Assembly: GCA_020630335.1 (NCBI GenBank)
Contig: JAHDBN010000003.1
Location: 62,001 to 126,000 of the forward strand
Length of the DNA stretch: 64,000 nt
Reading direction: 5' to 3'
DNA from: Bacteriovoracaceae bacterium
Lineage (GTDB): Bacteria > Bdellovibrionota > Bacteriovoracia > Bacteriovoracales > Bacteriovoracaceae
Shown here: in pieces, positions 25,602-35,169 of the stretch
Layout: each line of letters begins with the position of its first letter
Numbering within the stretch: position 1 is the first letter of the stretch
Notes under the pieces: model-generated
What the model was told of the DNA's origin: nothing
What the model saw: only the letters and a program-made list of their open reading frames with translations
Database searches by the model: none
Program-made: the position numbers and the translations under genes

Positions 25602-25858
25602 GCGTTTTCGACACCATCGTCACCAATTGAACAGACTGGACACATATCTGCTTGCTCTTGGCATAAATCAATTTCTTCTTGAGTTTGAGGCTGTTTTTTT
25701 ACGTAAGCATTTCCATAATCATCTTCAGCAAAAAAATCTGGCGCACCTGAATAACAAACATTACAAGCAATACAGCCTTCTCCATCATCATCATCAGGAT
25801 CAGTACAATACCACTTTCCAGCAATATTTAGTTTGTGTTTCTTTTTTGGGTTTGCCAT
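25598..25858 (-). CDS. Small ferredoxin, single iron-sulfur cluster type
   Basis: An 86-residue acidic protein. GCIACNVC gives C29, C32 and C35, and MCPVCSIG gives C73 and C76; together these can ligate one 4Fe-4S (or 3Fe-4S) cluster. An SGAPDFF segment after the first cysteines matches single-cluster ferredoxins. A stretch DPDDDDGEG just before the first Cys is unusually acidic. A clear AGGAG site precedes the start. It is translationally coupled to the transporter gene downstream on the minus strand. Confidence 0.85.
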   Translation of the reverse strand: MANPKKKHKLNIAGKWYCTDPDDDDGEGCIACNVCYSGAPDFFAEDDYGNAYVKKQPQTQEEIDLCQEQADMCPVCSIGDDGVENA

Positions 25859-25928
25859 TAACTATTCTCCTGAATGAGGTTAATATAAATAAGATTATAA
25901 AGTAGTGCAATATTAATTGGAAGCAGGA

Positions 25929-27653
25929 ATGAGAAGTGATAAGCAATGCATAGAATTAGCTAAAAAATGGGCCGATAATCCCTATTTTGATTTAAGTGAT
26001 AGAGAACAGTTAAAAGAAGATTTAGTTTCTAACCCTAAAAAGGTAGCCGAGTCTTTCTATATGGATTTAGAGTTTGGAACTGCTGGGATTAGATCTATTG
26101 TTGGCTTTGGCCCTAATCGTTTAAGTATTTATAATATCAGAAAAGCCGCATTTTCACTGGGAAGTGTTGTTAAAAATGAGGGTGGTAGTAAAGTCGTCAT
26201 TTCTTATGATTCAAGACTTACAAGTTTAGAGTACGCTAATGCAAGTGCTAAAGTTTTTTCAGCTCTAGGGTTTGATGTTTTTCTTGTTTCTAAACCAACA
26301 CCTACTCCAGTACTTTCTTTTTTCGTTCGTGAGTTAAAATGTGATTGCGGAGTAATGATTACTGCTAGTCACAATCCACCTAATTATAATGGTTTCAAAG
26401 CGTATTGGTCAGATGGAGCACAAATTACGCCTCCAAACGATTCTAAAATTATTAATAAGTTTAAAGCTACCTCTTGGGAGGATCTTGAAAAATTAGTAAC
26501 ACAAAAAGAGAAAATTCAATATATAGAAGATAAGTTTTATGACACTTATATTGAAAGAATCACAAATGAGCATTTAAGAAAAGATCTCATTCAAAAAAAA
26601 GGAAATGAATTAAAGATTATTTATACTCCTTTGCATGGTGTGGGATATGAGTGCATGAAAAAAAGCTTTGATGCCCTCGGGTTTAACTCTGTTGATTATT
26701 TAGAATCTCAAAGAGATCCTAATGGAAATTTTCCTACTACAATGTATCCTAATCCTGAGGATCCAGAAGCTTTAGAGCTAGCAGTGAAAGCGATGCAGGA
26801 TCAAGGTGCAGATCTTGTTATTGGAGCTGATCCAGATGCTGATAGAATGGGAATTGCTCTTAATGATAATGGAGTGAGTTATCCGACTGGAAATCAAATA
26901 GCGTATGCTACTTTGTATTATAAGCTTTTAACCTTGAAGGAATTCTCAAAAATTCCTCAGAAACCATTTGCTGTAAAAACAATTGTTACAAGTCCATTAC
27001 AAGAAAAAATCTGTTCTCATTTTAATGTAAAGTTAATTGATACTCTTACCGGATTCAAGTGGATTGGTGCGGCGATGGAAACTAGAGATGATTCTAATTA
27101 TATTTATGGAAGTGAAGAAGCATTTGGTTCTTTAACTCATAAGTATATTAGAGATAAAGATGGAATAAGTGCTGCTTGTGTTTTTTCAGAAATGCTACTT
27201 TTTTGTAAGAGTAAAAATATGAGTTTTCATGATTTCTTACAAGAGATCTATAAAATGTTTGGTTATCATTATGAAAAATTAGTTAGTAGCACGTATCCTG
27301 GTAAAGAGGGATTAGGGAAAATAAAAAGAATAATGACAAGCTTAAGAGGTGAGGGGGCTCATGAAATTTCAGATTTAGACCTCTTAGAAATCAGAGATTA
27401 TGAAGGCTTGTTTGTTTATGATCTAAAAAGTAAGAAGAAATCTCAACTAGATTTCCCACAAAAGAGTAATGTTTTGACTTTTGTTTATAAAGAAGGAGTG
27501 AGTGTTCATGTCAGGCCTTCGGGAACTGAGCCGAAGATAAAATTTTACTTACAATACGCAGAAGATTCATTTGATAAAGATTCTAAAATGAGAGCGAATT
27601 TAATTTTAGAGAAATTAGAAAAAACAATAAGGTCATATTGTGATGAAATCTAA
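25929..27653 (+). CDS. Phosphohexomutase (phosphoglucomutase/phosphomannomutase, PGM2-like)
   Basis: A 574-residue alpha-D-phosphohexomutase. The N-terminal LEFGTAGIRSIVG and the phosphoserine loop MITASHNPPNYNGFKAY are present. The metal loop GADPDADRMGIA and the sugar loop YGSEEAFG follow. The C-terminal phosphate loop VRPSGTEPKIKFY is intact. This length and sequence match the PGM2-like branch that acts on glucose-1-phosphate or related sugars. ATG at 25929 is chosen with a GGAAG site upstream; a TTG 12 bases earlier is also in frame. It overlaps queC by 11 bases. Confidence 0.93.
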   Translation: MRSDKQCIELAKKWADNPYFDLSDREQLKEDLVSNPKKVAESFYMDLEFGTAGIRSIVGFGPNRLSIYNIRKAAFSLGSVVKNEGGSKVVISYDSRLTSLEYANASAKVFSALGFDVFLVSKPTPTPVLSFFVRELKCDCGVMITASHNPPNYNGFKAYWSDGAQITPPNDSKIINKFKATSWEDLEKLVTQKEKIQYIEDKFYDTYIERITNEHLRKDLIQKKGNELKIIYTPLHGVGYECMKKSFDALGFNSVDYLESQRDPNGNFPTTMYPNPEDPEALELAVKAMQDQGADLVIGADPDADRMGIALNDNGVSYPTGNQIAYATLYYKLLTLKEFSKIPQKPFAVKTIVTSPLQEKICSHFNVKLIDTLTGFKWIGAAMETRDDSNYIYGSEEAFGSLTHKYIRDKDGISAACVFSEMLLFCKSKNMSFHDFLQEIYKMFGYHYEKLVSSTYPGKEGLGKIKRIMTSLRGEGAHEISDLDLLEIRDYEGLFVYDLKSKKKSQLDFPQKSNVLTFVYKEGVSVHVRPSGTEPKIKFYLQYAEDSFDKDSKMRANLILEKLEKTIRSYCDEI

Positions 27654-28308
27654 ATCTTTGATTTTAGTTAGTGGGGGGATGGATTCATTACTTATCACTG
27701 CTCTTGCACATGAAAGATCTGATGAGCTTTATGCTCTTTTTTATGATTATGGGCAAAAAACATCTAGAAAAGAAAGGTCTGCTTTCGATAAGATTTGTGA
27801 TTTCTATGATATAGCTTTTGAGAATAGAAAAGTTTTAGATCTAAAAGAATTGAAAACCATAGGTGGAAGTTCTTTAACTGATGAAGGAATTGATGTTTCA
27901 GTTGAGCTAGATAAGGATGAGATTCCTAAATCCTATGTTCCGTTCAGAAATACCATTTTTCTAAGTTTCGCAGCGTCTGTTGCTGAAGCGATGGGTGTTG
28001 ATAATATTATCATTGGAGCTGTATTAGAAGATGCTCCAGGGTATCCTGATTGCAGACCGGAGTATTATGAGTCGTTTAATAAACTTTTAAGAGTTGCTGC
28101 AAAAGATCAGTCTCTTCAAGTGGAAACACCTATTATTCATTTAAAGAAATCAGAAATACTAAGAAAATGTTTAGAATTAAAAGCTCCCTTAGAGCTTTCG
28201 TGGTCTTGTTATCAGTCAGAAGAAAAACCTTGTATGAGTTGCGATTCTTGTTTGTTACGAACAAAGGCCTTTAGAGAGATTAATCAAGAAGATCCTCTTA
28301 TAAAATGA
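27643..28308 (+). CDS. queC: 7-cyano-7-deazaguanine (preQ0) synthase
   Basis: A 221-residue ATP-dependent enzyme that makes preQ0, the precursor of queuosine. Motifs are the P-loop SGGMDS, YVPFRNTIFLS, GYPDCRPEYY and the zinc site WSCYQSEEKPCMSCDSC. No queD, queE or queF is visible nearby. The family also makes preQ0 for DNA or tRNA modification, so the end product cannot be decided. GTG at 27640 is an alternative start one codon earlier. It overlaps both neighbours. Confidence 0.95.
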   Translation: MKSKSLILVSGGMDSLLITALAHERSDELYALFYDYGQKTSRKERSAFDKICDFYDIAFENRKVLDLKELKTIGGSSLTDEGIDVSVELDKDEIPKSYVPFRNTIFLSFAASVAEAMGVDNIIIGAVLEDAPGYPDCRPEYYESFNKLLRVAAKDQSLQVETPIIHLKKSEILRKCLELKAPLELSWSCYQSEEKPCMSCDSCLLRTKAFREINQEDPLIK

Positions 28309-29282
28309 AAGTTTATCTTGTTGGAGGCGCAGTACGAGATGAGCTTTTAGGAAGAAAAGTTCATGACAAGGATTATGTCGTTGTCGGGAGCTCTCCTGAA
28401 GAAATGAAAGCAAAGGGGTTTATTTCGGTAGGGAAGTCTTTTCCCGTTTTCTTGCATCCTAAAACAAAAGAAGAATATGCTCTTGCTAGAAAAGAAATTA
28501 AAGTTGGGGAAGGTTATAAAGGGTTTAATTTCATTTTTGATAACACCGTATCCCTAGAAGAAGACCTTTGTAGAAGAGATTTTACAATCAATGCAATGGC
28601 CAGAAGTGACAAAGAAATCATTGATTTATTTAATGGACAAGAAGATCTTAGAAATAAAACATTGAGGCATGTGTCTCAACATTTCTCAGAAGATCCACTG
28701 AGAGTCTTACGAGGACTCCGTTTTGCAGCGACTCTAGGATTTAATATTGAAGCAACGACAAAAGAATTGATGAAAAATATGATAGAGAACGGAGAACTTA
28801 CAGAGCTTTCATCAGATAGGATTTTCAAGGAGCTTAAAAAGGTTTTTTCTTCTGGGTACACCTCTCGATTTATAGAGCTTCTTAAGGATTACAATTTATG
28901 TGAATTTATCTTTGGATCAGAGCTTGAGGAGAGAGAAGATCGGTTTGATCTTCTTTTTTTTGAACAACTTCTTTATGTTGGGGTAGAGGAATCTTTTTTT
29001 AAAAAATATAATGTTTCTAATCAGTTTAAAAAAATATACAAGTACTCACTTGCATTCAAAAATCTTAGTTTTTCTCCTGAGAGCATTTATGAATTTTTTA
29101 AAATGATAAGAAAAGATGAGATAAGTCTTGCTTCATTGGAAAAAATTTATCAACCCGAAAAATCATTGATTCCGACACTCAGAGCGTTAAGAAAGCTGAA
29201 AATTCCTCCTAAGATAATTTTGGCGGAAAGAATAGAAAGAGAAAAAGAATTAATTAAAGAAGTTTTTCAGAAGGAAAATTAA
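28305..29282 (+). CDS. cca: CCA tRNA nucleotidyltransferase
   Basis: A 325-residue class II nucleotidyltransferase that adds or repairs the tRNA 3' CCA end. GGAVRDELLGRKVHDKDYVV carries the two metal-binding Asp residues, and RRDFTINAMA and LRVLRGLRFAATLGF are classic. It lacks the C-terminal HD domain of the E. coli type. It ends the phosphohexomutase-queC-cca operon, its ATG overlapping the queC stop. Confidence 0.95.
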   Translation: MKVYLVGGAVRDELLGRKVHDKDYVVVGSSPEEMKAKGFISVGKSFPVFLHPKTKEEYALARKEIKVGEGYKGFNFIFDNTVSLEEDLCRRDFTINAMARSDKEIIDLFNGQEDLRNKTLRHVSQHFSEDPLRVLRGLRFAATLGFNIEATTKELMKNMIENGELTELSSDRIFKELKKVFSSGYTSRFIELLKDYNLCEFIFGSELEEREDRFDLLFFEQLLYVGVEESFFKKYNVSNQFKKIYKYSLAFKNLSFSPESIYEFFKMIRKDEISLASLEKIYQPEKSLIPTLRALRKLKIPPKIILAERIEREKELIKEVFQKEN

Positions 29283-29283
29283 A

Positions 29284-29314
29284 AAAGCTCCATCAATGAA
29301 CTTGATAGAGCTTT
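29284..29314. terminator. Bidirectional terminator between cca and beta-barrel gene
   Basis: AAAGCTC (29284-29290) pairs with GAGCTTT (29308-29314), with an inner ATCAA/TTGAT stem. On the minus strand six T follow it, so it best terminates the minus-strand beta-barrel gene; on the plus strand the T-tail is weaker. Confidence 0.75.
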
Positions 29315-29322
29315 AGTTCTTG

Positions 29323-29973
29323 CTAAATAGTTGCGCCACCATTACTAGGTTGACTCAATGTCTCTTTCTTTTCCATTTCTTCTAGTTTTTTTCGTTGTTC
29401 CTCAATTTTATTATCAGTCATGCCCATTCGATGAAATCCCCAAGTAAGCATTATCGACAAGGCATTTAAATTCTTTTCCTTAGCAGTATTTCCTGAGAAA
29501 AAGTTTATTTGATCGTATACCTTGTGCTTACCAAGTAAAGAATAGCAAAGTTCTACACTGAATTGACCAAAATTCATTCCAAGTGATGGTCGTATAGTAA
29601 AAGAAGAAACAGAATCTTCGGGTGCATAATCAAGCTTCATAAGCGTAACCCCTAGGCCTAATCCAATAAAAGGATACAAGTTTGAACTAAGTGGATGATA
29701 ATATCTTCCTACTGCTAAGAGTGGAAACATCGATTTGACATGGCCTTTTTTCCCTTCATCAAGATCTGCAAAGTTAACTGAAAATCCTAGATCGGCACCA
29801 AGAGTAATTCTCTTGCTAAGATCATGATTATATCCAAAATTAAAGCCTAATAAGCCATTATGATCTCTGTCTTCAGCTACATCTCCTGTGATTTTTGAGT
29901 ATGAAAGAGAACTTGACCAGCTTCCAGAAATAGCTTGGAGAGTAAAGAGTGTGAGTAAAATAAAAATTTTCAT
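29323..29973 (-). CDS. Outer membrane beta-barrel protein
   Basis: A 216-residue protein with a signal peptide (MKIFILLTLFTLQAISGS) followed by alternating amphipathic strands (LLGFNFGYNHDLSKRITLGADLGFSV-type) typical of small 8-stranded barrels such as OmpW/OmpX-like proteins. The last 40 residues are not barrel: a charged helix (EEQRKKLEEMEKKE) and a short tail follow, likely periplasmic. No substrate can be named. An AAGGAAA-type site precedes the start. A lipoprotein gene lies 33 bases upstream on the same strand. Confidence 0.78.
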   Translation of the reverse strand: MKIFILLTLFTLQAISGSWSSSLSYSKITGDVAEDRDHNGLLGFNFGYNHDLSKRITLGADLGFSVNFADLDEGKKGHVKSMFPLLAVGRYYHPLSSNLYPFIGLGLGVTLMKLDYAPEDSVSSFTIRPSLGMNFGQFSVELCYSLLGKHKVYDQINFFSGNTAKEKNLNALSIMLTWGFHRMGMTDNKIEEQRKKLEEMEKKETLSQPSNGGATI

Positions 29974-30006
29974 TATTTAATTTCCTTTTTTATAATTTGT
30001 AATTTT

Positions 30007-30477
30007 TTAACGTATCATTTTAGATTCCATGAGTGTGAGATAAATGTCTTTAGCGAACTGTTGTCCTCGACCGGCACCCCAAACATCCAATTGCCAAACC
30101 TCTGATTGGTTTTCTAAATCTGTAATTTTAATTAAATATTTAGAAGAAGTACCATAAGAACCGGTTCGTCTTACTGTGTCATCTATCGACATAATAAATT
30201 TGGGCTTGAAATCTTTCATTTTTTCAGCAAGTTTTTTATCTTTGTTGAGTGCTGTTTTCCCATAGGAATAGTAGGTATTTCGAATAGAGTCACTTTGAAA
30301 CTGGTTTTTTAATTCAAGAAGTAAACTATTTTCATAAGTTTCTGATACCATATCAAAACTTGTAATTATTAAAACATCTTGAAGAGTTTTGTTATAATTT
30401 TCAGCTTTAACTGGTTTTAAGGGAACAGTCCCACAACCAACTAAAATTATAAACAGAACTAAGTGCATGATCCTCAT
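30007..30477 (-). CDS. Lipoprotein of unknown function
   Basis: A 156-residue lipoprotein with lipobox LVGC (cysteine near residue 15) and an AGGAG site before the start. The mature protein has an ALNKDKKLAEKMKDFKPKFI segment and a beta-strand pattern (YLIKITDLENQSEVWQLDV) reminiscent of a periplasmic LpoB/DUF799-like alpha/beta fold. Family assignment is not certain. It is followed by the beta-barrel gene on the same strand and may be co-transcribed. Confidence 0.7.
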   Translation of the reverse strand: MRIMHLVLFIILVGCGTVPLKPVKAENYNKTLQDVLIITSFDMVSETYENSLLLELKNQFQSDSIRNTYYSYGKTALNKDKKLAEKMKDFKPKFIMSIDDTVRRTGSYGTSSKYLIKITDLENQSEVWQLDVWGAGRGQQFAKDIYLTLMESKMIR

Positions 30478-30704
30478 TGTTTTCTCCTAGAAAAATGTAA
30501 AATAAAGTACTTTTAATAATAAGCAATTTCTTCTTCTTGTCGATAAAATTACCAGCACTAATTTGCAAAAATTTGTAAAAATGAGAAGGAACCTGATCTA
30601 AAGTGTCGGAAAGCTTACATTTTGGTTACTTTTTTTCTTTTTGGTGGCAATTTGGCACTTTTTCTAGCCTGGTGCAGGAGCTCAACTATAAGTTAAGGCT
30701 AGGA

Positions 30705-30721
30705 AAGATCTTCCAGATCTT
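30705..30721. promoter_or_regulatory. Palindrome upstream of beta-barrel/metalloprotease operon
   Basis: AAGATCT-TCC-AGATCTT is a perfect 7-bp inverted repeat 39 bases before the beta-barrel start. No T-run follows, so a terminator is unlikely; it could be an operator or an RNA hairpin in the leader. The surrounding 30478-30759 gap holds no gene. Confidence 0.4.
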
Positions 30722-30759
30722 GTCACGATTCTTGCATCATGCTGGGTAAAGGAGAAGGC

Positions 30760-31569
30760 ATGAAGCTTCTAGTGAGAATTTTATTTATAAGTTTGTCGGT
30801 GTTTGCCGTTGAGAAGGAGCTTGAAAGTGAGACTGAGATAAAGAAAAGTAGATTTAATGCGAAAATCTCAAATACTTTTTATACAAATAGATATAAGTCT
30901 AGTTCTGCAAGATCCAACTTTTTCTTGTATTCAACTGCTGGATTAGGTCATCAATTAACTGATGATTTGAAAGTTAATTATAGATTGAGTTATTTAAAGA
31001 GGTTAGAAAACTATAGAGAAGGTTACTTGAATGATTTTCAAGTAAGCTCTGTGATTGCTAGTATAAAATTAAGCGATAAAATCTCTTATTCGCTAACTCC
31101 CATTGTAAAGCTAGTTTTGTCTCCAGATAAGAGAAAGCAATACTACGAAAAAGGATCAATAGGTTTAAATAATAACTTTTCGTATCAGTTGAATGAAAAA
31201 ATAAGTTTAGGAATCAATCCTCGAATCACTAAATACATTCATAAGTACAAAACGAATTTTTTTGGAGGTAGTAATACTAGCTATGCAGGAGCTGCCTCTT
31301 TTTGGGGGAGTTACGCTTTTAATTCAAAGCTAAGTTTATATACAGAGTGGGATTGGAAACAACCTGTAACTTATAGGAATAATAAAAAAGATACAATTGG
31401 AGCATTCCTAGTTAATGCAAGTTATGCTTTTAATTCTAACTTTAAAATGAATATTGGTGTTAGTTCTGAAAATAGTATTTTAAATGATATTGGTGAAACT
31501 CGTGGAGTTACTGATTATATAGTCACAAACAATTCCTTATTTTATGGAGGCATAGATGTTTTATTCTAA
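30760..31569 (+). CDS. Outer membrane beta-barrel, porin-like
   Basis: A 269-residue protein with a signal peptide (MKLLVRILFISLSVFA) and many alternating strands (FFLYSTAGLGHQLT, LSLYTEWDWKQPV, FLVNASYAFNSNFKMNIGVS). It ends in Phe (GGIDVLF), the usual C-terminal signature of BAM-inserted barrels. ATG at 30760 has an AAAGGAG site; an earlier in-frame ATG at 30739 does not. The metalloprotease gene starts 10 bases after the stop, so the two are one operon; the barrel could be an anchor or exit route for it, which is speculation. Confidence 0.75.
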   Translation: MKLLVRILFISLSVFAVEKELESETEIKKSRFNAKISNTFYTNRYKSSSARSNFFLYSTAGLGHQLTDDLKVNYRLSYLKRLENYREGYLNDFQVSSVIASIKLSDKISYSLTPIVKLVLSPDKRKQYYEKGSIGLNNNFSYQLNEKISLGINPRITKYIHKYKTNFFGGSNTSYAGAASFWGSYAFNSKLSLYTEWDWKQPVTYRNNKKDTIGAFLVNASYAFNSNFKMNIGVSSENSILNDIGETRGVTDYIVTNNSLFYGGIDVLF

Positions 31570-31579
31570 AGGAGAGAGT

Positions 31580-34500
31580 ATGAAAGCTATAACTATCTTA
31601 CTAATGGCCTTGTTTTTTTCATGTGCAAAAGAAAGGCCTTTTGAAAAAGTTTTTAAGAATCAAGAAATTATTCCTAAAAGCTTAATTACTACCGATGAAA
31701 ATCCTGGCGAAGCTGTTGTTTACAATAAAGGAGATGCTGATCTAGAGATGAAACTTCATGACAGTATTTATCTTTATATCCCTACAGTAGAACAAGGAGG
31801 ATATTATAATGCTGGAGCCAGATCTTTTTTCGTCGGAGAAGAAAAACTTGCAAAGTTTAAAATTACTAAAGATAAATTAGAAGTTTTTAAGTTAGTGATT
31901 GATGATAATATCAATAATAATCAATTAAATTCACAAGCAATTTTAGAAATACCGGTGACTCATAAAGATTATCAATGTCAAGAAAATGCAGATAATGAAT
32001 GCTCTAATAAAGAAGAGGAAAAAAATGATGTAGCTTGGAATAAAAAGAGTTTAATGGAGATGAATTTTTCAGGTATGAAAATACTTGAATCAGGAACTTT
32101 ACCTATTGATATTCAAAACCTGTTTATGCCTTGTTATCAAGAATTATCATCCAAAGTTTCTAGCTGGAGTATAACTAAAGATTCAGTTCATATTATTGTC
32201 GATAAGACATTTAAAACAAATATTCTATGTTCAAGGGTCAGAACCTTTGAAGATCTTGCAAAAACTACTTTTACACAAAGACATCATTATCAGTTTAAAA
32301 AATTAAATAAGATTGCTAAGAAGAATTATAAGCCAATTAGTTATAATAAAAATCCTGGCTTTGGTTACTTTTTCACTGAGAAGAAAAAACTTTCTGCTGA
32401 TAATAGAGAAGTTTATTACTCAAAAACAAATCTTATGAAAAGGTTTGCACCTAATGAAAAGATTAAATATTACCTAAGTGCAAATTTAATGAAGCCTGAG
32501 AATGCATCAATTTTAAAAGCAACGAAAGAGTCGGTTGCAATGATTAATGAAAGTTTTCAAAAAGCTGGGAATACGACTGAGATAGAGTTAATGGCCACTC
32601 CGAGAGAAGAAGGAATTCATGATGTTAAGAATTCTATTATTTTAGTGGAGGAACCACTAACTTCAGGTCTTTTAGGTTATGGACCGAGTATTGCTAATCC
32701 TTTAACAGGAGAGATTGTTCAGGCTCAAACTGTTATGTATCTGGGAAATCATATTAAATATATTAGAAGAACATATGATGAATTAGTTTCAAGAGCATCT
32801 CAAAAGCAAGCAGTAAAGGCTGAGGCTGAAAGTAGTGCAGATGATTCAAAGGCAAGTGAAATGATTGCTGAGCATCAATTTGCACCTATGCTAGATATAG
32901 TTACTAGTGATGCTTTAGATTTTGAAACATCATTGAGAGTGAATGGTACTGCTGCATTCTTTGAGAAGCAAAGATTTAATGCATATATGAAAACGCAAGA
33001 ATCGGATTTACCAACGATGCAAAGACTTGATGCACTTTTTGAGTCAGAGTCAGATTATGATCTTTTAGCCAAAAGAAATATGTTTCATGGTGATTTCTTG
33101 AACTCTGATAAATTAGTTAAAGATATTTTGAAAAAAAATAACTGGAAAGTTAATGAGCTTAAGCCTTGGATGCTTTTAAGTGACTCTGAAAGAGAAGATG
33201 TGATCGACTTGATTGTTCCTCATATTTGGAAGTCAGTTTTAATTCATGAGCTTGGACATAATCTTGGGCTAAGACATAACTTTTCTGGTTCTGAAGATAA
33301 AGATAATTTTTATACCAAAGATGAACTTGATTCGATGGGAATAGAGCAAGATATTAAATTATCTTCAGTGATGGATTATAATTATTCAGATCTTGATGCA
33401 CTTCCTATTCTTGGGAAATATGATATTGCCGCTTTAAAGTTTGGGTACTCTCAAGAAATTGATACAAAAGATGGAAAGACTCTAAGTTTTGAAAAATCAG
33501 TATCTGAGATTAAGCCAGCAGATCTTGCAAATAAGGTTGCCTTTAAGTATTGCTCAGATGAGGGAGTTTCAACTCAACCAATGTGTAATAGATTTGATGA
33601 AGGAACGACTTATAATGAAGTTGTCGATCATTACATTAGAAACTTCTATAAGTCTTATAAGTACTCAAATACAAAGTTAGATAAATTGCACTTCTCTGAG
33701 TATGACAATTTAGCTTCTTTAAATGCTAAGTATCAAAGAACATTTCTACCTTTAAGAAGATTCTTTGAAGTCTTTGAGATTTATGATGATGCTTATAAAA
33801 AAGGTCAAATTACTCAAGGTAGTGCAAATTACACTGCTTATATGGAGCTCTATCAAGCAGTGAATAAAATCGCTATTTTTGCTATAAACGTATTAAAAGA
33901 AGTCGATGCTCATTGCCAAATAGTAAATGCAATGAATGGGCAAGGAGCTTGGTATTCATTAAGTATGTTTAGAGAAACTAGTTGCGCTGCCATTGGACCT
34001 ATTCAAACTGCTTCTGGAATGTTTATTCCTGTCGCTCAAGTGGGAACACCTTTGAATCATGTTAAATCTGCGAAAAATGGTTCATCTTATATTGATGAGA
34101 TTGATGTAAGAGGATTCTGGATGGACAAAATTTTAGCGGTTCATCTTTTAACTAAAAAAACTTTTGGAAGTCCTGCTTTTGATAGTTTAACTGGAAGTTT
34201 TGTTTCAAGAAATGTTTTACTTGCTAAGGATTATACCGTTGGAGAAGCACTTAAAGATGTTATGATTTCTCAGATTGATGGAATACATACTGGAGAAAAG
34301 TTAGTTGTAAGTTTAGCTGATGGTTCGGTTTCTAAGCAAAATGTTCAAATCAATCAAGCAGAGGCAGATTTTATTGAAAATGATATTAATAGAATGATGA
34401 ATAGAGTAGTTGGTATGAAGAAAGGAGCGACACATATCACGAAACTTCTTTTAAATTTCATGCTGACTGGTGATGATGGTTTTGACGCTAAACTCTCAAA

Positions 34501-35107
34501 CCCTTTAGTCAAAGATTATATCGTTTATGATACAATGGATGCTACTAGACCTAATCAAGTAAAAACTCAGTATGGAACATATTCTTTTCCTGACGGGAGT
34601 GTTGCTATCAAATCTATTGTTGAAAAAATGAATCTCTCTGAAGAAATCAAGAGCAAAGATTCTGGTGCCTTAGAGGTTATCTCGACTGGAATTATTCAAG
34701 GTAAAGATAGCGAATCTATTCAAAAGGATGTTGCAACTTATATCGATGTAGTTTCTAAAAATCTATACGATAGTTTTAAAGCGATTCTTGATGCTCTGAG
34801 TTCTATTAACAAAGAAAAAGTTGAAGCATTCCTTGCTGGAGATGAGAGTAGTCTTTCTAAGGAAGAAGGTGAGTTACTTAAATCTCTTCCGAAAACTTTA
34901 TTAGAAGTGAAAGTGAAAAATGCTGAAGCTTCAGGAGAGGTTTTAGCAGAAGAGTTTGTTGTTTCTAATATAGGAGGAGCGGACTCTTTGAATGAGACAA
35001 TTAGTGAGTTAAGTGAGTTAACCAAAGCTACATTAAAATCAATAGCTAAGGGTTCTTTGAATACTAAAGAGCATTACGAGAAAGTTTTAAGTTCTCTTGC
35101 TTTATAA
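31580..35107 (+). CDS. Large zinc metalloprotease lipoprotein
   Basis: A 1175-residue lipoprotein (lipobox LFFSC near residue 15). The zinc-binding motif HELGHNLGLRHNFSGSEDK is near residues 556-574, followed by the Met-turn SSVMDYNYSD near 597. This places it in the metzincin-like zincins with an extended DUF4953-like surround. The first 450 residues contain a long beta-rich region and a Glu/Ala/Ser-rich linker; the last 200 form helices. A GGAGAG site precedes the ATG at 31580. A strong terminator follows. Role: probably extracellular or envelope protein degradation; substrates unknown. Confidence 0.85.
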   Translation: MKAITILLMALFFSCAKERPFEKVFKNQEIIPKSLITTDENPGEAVVYNKGDADLEMKLHDSIYLYIPTVEQGGYYNAGARSFFVGEEKLAKFKITKDKLEVFKLVIDDNINNNQLNSQAILEIPVTHKDYQCQENADNECSNKEEEKNDVAWNKKSLMEMNFSGMKILESGTLPIDIQNLFMPCYQELSSKVSSWSITKDSVHIIVDKTFKTNILCSRVRTFEDLAKTTFTQRHHYQFKKLNKIAKKNYKPISYNKNPGFGYFFTEKKKLSADNREVYYSKTNLMKRFAPNEKIKYYLSANLMKPENASILKATKESVAMINESFQKAGNTTEIELMATPREEGIHDVKNSIILVEEPLTSGLLGYGPSIANPLTGEIVQAQTVMYLGNHIKYIRRTYDELVSRASQKQAVKAEAESSADDSKASEMIAEHQFAPMLDIVTSDALDFETSLRVNGTAAFFEKQRFNAYMKTQESDLPTMQRLDALFESESDYDLLAKRNMFHGDFLNSDKLVKDILKKNNWKVNELKPWMLLSDSEREDVIDLIVPHIWKSVLIHELGHNLGLRHNFSGSEDKDNFYTKDELDSMGIEQDIKLSSVMDYNYSDLDALPILGKYDIAALKFGYSQEIDTKDGKTLSFEKSVSEIKPADLANKVAFKYCSDEGVSTQPMCNRFDEGTTYNEVVDHYIRNFYKSYKYSNTKLDKLHFSEYDNLASLNAKYQRTFLPLRRFFEVFEIYDDAYKKGQITQGSANYTAYMELYQAVNKIAIFAINVLKEVDAHCQIVNAMNGQGAWYSLSMFRETSCAAIGPIQTASGMFIPVAQVGTPLNHVKSAKNGSSYIDEIDVRGFWMDKILAVHLLTKKTFGSPAFDSLTGSFVSRNVLLAKDYTVGEALKDVMISQIDGIHTGEKLVVSLADGSVSKQNVQINQAEADFIENDINRMMNRVVGMKKGATHITKLLLNFMLTGDDGFDAKLSNPLVKDYIVYDTMDATRPNQVKTQYGTYSFPDGSVAIKSIVEKMNLSEEIKSKDSGALEVISTGIIQGKDSESIQKDVATYIDVVSKNLYDSFKAILDALSSINKEKVEAFLAGDESSLSKEEGELLKSLPKTLLEVKVKNAEASGEVLAEEFVVSNIGGADSLNETISELSELTKATLKSIAKGSLNTKEHYEKVLSSLAL

Positions 35108-35123
35108 AAAAACATAAAAAAAA

Positions 35124-35150
35124 GGGCCTTCTTAGAGGCCCTTTTTTTTT
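35124..35150. terminator. Strong bidirectional intrinsic terminator
   Basis: GGGCCT (35124-35129) and AGGCCC (35136-35141) flank a 6-base loop. Nine T follow on the plus strand and seven A precede it, so it serves both the metalloprotease gene and the convergent NTR-like gene. Confidence 0.95.
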
Positions 35151-35169
35151 CTCTTCTTAAACTTTAAAA

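Noticed and set aside
30650-30670. Sigma-54-like TTGGCAC ... GC upstream of the beta-barrel gene
   Set aside because: GG and GC are 11 bases apart, and sigma-54 requires 10; the rest of the match is poor.
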